A stretch of 64,000 bases of DNA from positions 1-64,000 of the forward strand of contig NZ_VIDQ01000008.1 of assembly GCF_009760915.1 (NCBI RefSeq), written 5' to 3'. The translations under genes were made by a program, and so were the position numbers. Source of the DNA: Azohydromonas aeria. Lineage in GTDB: Bacteria; Pseudomonadota; Gammaproteobacteria; Burkholderiales; Burkholderiaceae_C. The notes under the pieces were generated by a model, which did not search any database, was not told where the DNA came from, and saw only the letters and a list, made by a program, of their open reading frames with translations. Below, in pieces: positions 61,406-64,000 of the stretch. The first letter of the stretch is position 1. Every line of letters starts with the position of its first letter.

Positions 61406-61421
61406 CTGGATGTTTGTACAG
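61406..61421 (-). promoter_or_regulatory. LexA (SOS) box upstream of recA
   Basis: CTGGATGTTTGTACAG, a perfect CTG-N10-CAG SOS box. The position 38 bases upstream of the recA start fits repression of the recA promoter by LexA. Confidence 0.85.
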
Positions 61422-61540
61422 TGGTTGAGGGTCTTTTTCGTGTCCGGACCCCGAGGGCGACTCCCTAAAATGACGCCATTGCCCGCCCGGACAAGGGCTG
61501 GCGGCCACTAAAGAGTCATGAACGACAAGGAGACACGGCG

Positions 61541-62212
<672 letters not shown>

Positions 62213-62308
62213 CGCCCTTCGGGCCCACGCCACGCGCCGCGCGCCGCCCGCCCCCTCCTTCCCGCAGGCCGCGGCGCCGGCCTGAGCGCCGCCGCGGCGC
62301 CCGACCCC

Positions 62309-63862
62309 ATGTTCTCCTCCTCCCGCGAACAACGCTCCCTCTTCGGCGAGATCCTGGACTGGATGCTCGCGCCGCTGCTGCTGCTGTGGCCGATGAGCGT
62401 GAGCATCACCTACCTCGTCGCCCAGGGCATCGCGCACCGCCCCTACGACCGCGACCTGGGCGAGATGGCGCGCACCCTGGCGCGGCGCGTGGTGGTGGAG
62501 AGCGAGGCCGGGCGCGCCGTGCTGGCGCCCGAGCGCATCGTCGAGGCGCTGGGCGACACGCTGCGCGCCGACGACACCGGGCAGTTCTATTTCCAGGTGC
62601 TGGGCACGCATGGCGAGCTGGTGGCGGGCGATCGCGAGCTGCCCCCGCCCAGCGGCGAGATGGCACCCGCGGGCGAGCTGCGCTTTCGCGACGACCAGCT
62701 GCTCGACGAGCCCGTGCGCGTGGCCTCGGTGCGGCTGGCGCTGCCGCTGGCGATCGACGAGGAGCCGCCGCTGGTGCAGGTGGCCGAGACGCTGGACAGG
62801 CGCTCGCGCCTGGCCACCGAGATCATCAAGGGCGTGATCCTGCCGCAGTTCGTGATCCTGCCCGTGGCGGTGCTGCTGGTGTGGCTGGCGCTGGCGCGCG
62901 GGCTGGCGCCGCTCAACGACCTGCAGCGCCGCATCCGCCAGCGCGAGAGCCAGGATTTGAGCCCCATCGACGAGCGCGATGCGCCCGAAGAGGTGACGCC
63001 ACTGGTGCGCGCCATCAACGACCTGCTGCAGCGCCTGGACACGTCCATGAAGTCGCAGAAGCACTTCCTGGCCGACGCCGCGCACCAGCTCAAGACGCCG
63101 CTGGCGGGGCTGCGCATGCAGGCCGAGCTGGCGCAGCGCGAGATCGACGCCGGCAGCGACCCGCAGTCCGTCAAGCGCTCGCTGCAGCAGATCGCGCTGT
63201 CCAGCCAGCGCGCGGCGCACATGGTCAACCAGCTGCTGTCGATGGCGCGCGCCGAGGACGAGGAGCAGGGCCGGCGCGTGCAGTCCTTCGACCTGGCGCG
63301 GCTGGCCACCGAGGCCGTGCACGACCTCGTGCCCAAGGCCATGGACAAGCGCATCGACCTGGGCTACGAGGGCCCGGACGAGGGCGAGGCGCTGCCCCCG
63401 CTCTCCGGCCAGCCGGTGCTCGTGGGCGAGCTGGTGCGCAACCTGGTGGACAACGCGCTGCAGTACACGCCCGCGGGCGGCACGGTGACGGTGCGGGTGC
63501 GCATGGACCCGGCCTCGGAGCCCGCCGCCCCGCTGCTGCTGCTGCAGGTCGAGGACTCGGGCCCGGGCATCGCCCCGGCCGAGCGCGAGCTGGTGTTCCA
63601 GCCCTTCTACCGGGCGCTGGGCACCAACGTGGACGGCAGCGGCCTGGGGCTGGCGATCGTGCGCGAGATCGCGCAGCGCCACAACGCCGACATCACGCTC
63701 GACGACACCTACGACCGCGCCACCCACGCCATGCCCGGCACGCGCGTGAGCGTGCGCTTCCGGCTGCCGCCGCAGGAGGGCACCGAGGGCCTGCCCGACC
63801 TGCCGCAGGGACCGGCCACGCCGCTGCTGCCCTCGCCGCCGCAGCCGCGGGCGGGGGAATAG
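62309..63862 (+). CDS. Sensor histidine kinase (TctE/QseC-like)
   Basis: 517 residues. First membrane helix at about 18-40, then a periplasmic 2CSK_N-like sensor domain (about 41-175), second helix (about 180-200), HAMP-like linker, HisKA with His259 in HFLADAAHQLKTPLAGLRMQ, and HATPase with LVRNLVDNALQYTPAGG, VEDSGPGIAP and VDGSGLGLAIVREIA. It should phosphorylate the regulator encoded just before it. The tail is proline-rich. A terminator follows. Confidence 0.93.
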   Translation: MFSSSREQRSLFGEILDWMLAPLLLLWPMSVSITYLVAQGIAHRPYDRDLGEMARTLARRVVVESEAGRAVLAPERIVEALGDTLRADDTGQFYFQVLGTHGELVAGDRELPPPSGEMAPAGELRFRDDQLLDEPVRVASVRLALPLAIDEEPPLVQVAETLDRRSRLATEIIKGVILPQFVILPVAVLLVWLALARGLAPLNDLQRRIRQRESQDLSPIDERDAPEEVTPLVRAINDLLQRLDTSMKSQKHFLADAAHQLKTPLAGLRMQAELAQREIDAGSDPQSVKRSLQQIALSSQRAAHMVNQLLSMARAEDEEQGRRVQSFDLARLATEAVHDLVPKAMDKRIDLGYEGPDEGEALPPLSGQPVLVGELVRNLVDNALQYTPAGGTVTVRVRMDPASEPAAPLLLLQVEDSGPGIAPAERELVFQPFYRALGTNVDGSGLGLAIVREIAQRHNADITLDDTYDRATHAMPGTRVSVRFRLPPQEGTEGLPDLPQGPATPLLPSPPQPRAGE

Positions 63863-63876
63863 CGGGGCTGCCCCGG

Positions 63877-63903
63877 CAGCCCGGCGGGCCGGGCTGAATT
63901 TTT
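63877..63903 (+). terminator. Intrinsic terminator after the sensor kinase
   Basis: Arms CAGCCCGG (63877-63884) and CCGGGCTG (63889-63896), loop CGGG, followed by AATTTTT. It ends the two-component operon. Confidence 0.8.
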
Positions 63904-63913
63904 CTCCATGGTG

Positions 63914-63952
63914 TTTGACACATCGCCGTACAAGTCGCGGTGAAGTGTCAAA
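63914..63952. repeat. Inverted repeat near the window end
   Basis: TTTGACAC (63914-63921) and GTGTCAAA (63945-63952) flank 23 bases that are partly complementary (TCGCCG/CGCGGTG). The motif TTTTCTCCAT occurs on both sides (about 63900 and 63965). It may be an operator for a gene beyond the window or the end of an element; not resolvable here. Confidence 0.5.
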
Positions 63953-64000
63953 GGTGGTGGAGATTTTCTCCATCCAGGCGGCCGAAGCCGCAGCCTGGCT

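Overview
The window is high-GC DNA (roughly 70 % over most of its length) with tightly packed genes. The gene content points to a beta-proteobacterium of the order Burkholderiales, most likely family Comamonadaceae. This placement is an inference from gene order and families: rsmB-DUF4390-ntrY-ntrX, tkt-gap, sucC-sucD next to TerC proteins, recA-recX beside a TctD/TctE-like two-component pair, folE followed by a BLUF protein, and glnE divergent from a YhdP-type AsmA protein.

Layout. Bases 1-4809 hold the start of an HD-GYP gene, an Lrp-type regulator divergent from a saccharopine-dehydrogenase-like enzyme, and an IclR regulator followed by pobA (4-hydroxybenzoate catabolism) and a small monooxygenase-fold protein. 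Bases 4841-6386 are accessory: three palindromes at exact 42-bp spacing, a Fic protein, and a wreck of a UvrD-type helicase. Bases 6533-16748 are core: a hybrid sensor kinase, an AEC transporter, tRNA-Phe, ntrX/ntrY/DUF4390/rsmB, then folE and a BLUF photoreceptor. Bases about 17380-18880 form an AT-rich island with two unrecognised genes, a zinc-ribbon membrane protein and a PD-(D/E)xK-like nuclease, each broken by an apparent one-base loss. Bases 19085-22904 hold a subtilase with a small partner, an AbrB/Doc toxin-antitoxin pair, and the decayed remains of a flavocytochrome c operon.

Bases 22949-37419 are mostly housekeeping: lemA, proA, a second AEC transporter, cysQ, topB, a SET-domain protein, birA, a SPOR protein, a secreted subtilase with a C-terminal sorting-like tail, gap and tkt. 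Bases 37604-43368 contain a hemerythrin, a 785-base gap with several DnaA-box-like sites, murU, a UbiH-like hydroxylase, a TumE/TumA toxin-antitoxin pair, a VOC protein and a nitrilase-family amidase. Bases 43430-64000 hold yhdP, glnE, a rhombosortase-like protease, a ferritin-like protein, corA, a Ser/Thr kinase, two TerC proteins (one behind a yybP-ykoY manganese riboswitch), sucDC, recX/recA with a LexA box, and a two-component system.

The points most worth a second look are the 42-bp palindrome array before fic, the DnaA-box cluster at 38503-38922, the AT-rich island with its twin frameshifts, an intrinsic terminator buried inside an insertion in recX, the subtilase/rhombosortase pair, and the pseudogenised fccAB locus whose cytochrome has lost a haem cysteine. 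A dispersed palindromic repeat family occurs at least eight times, once inside the fccB remnant.
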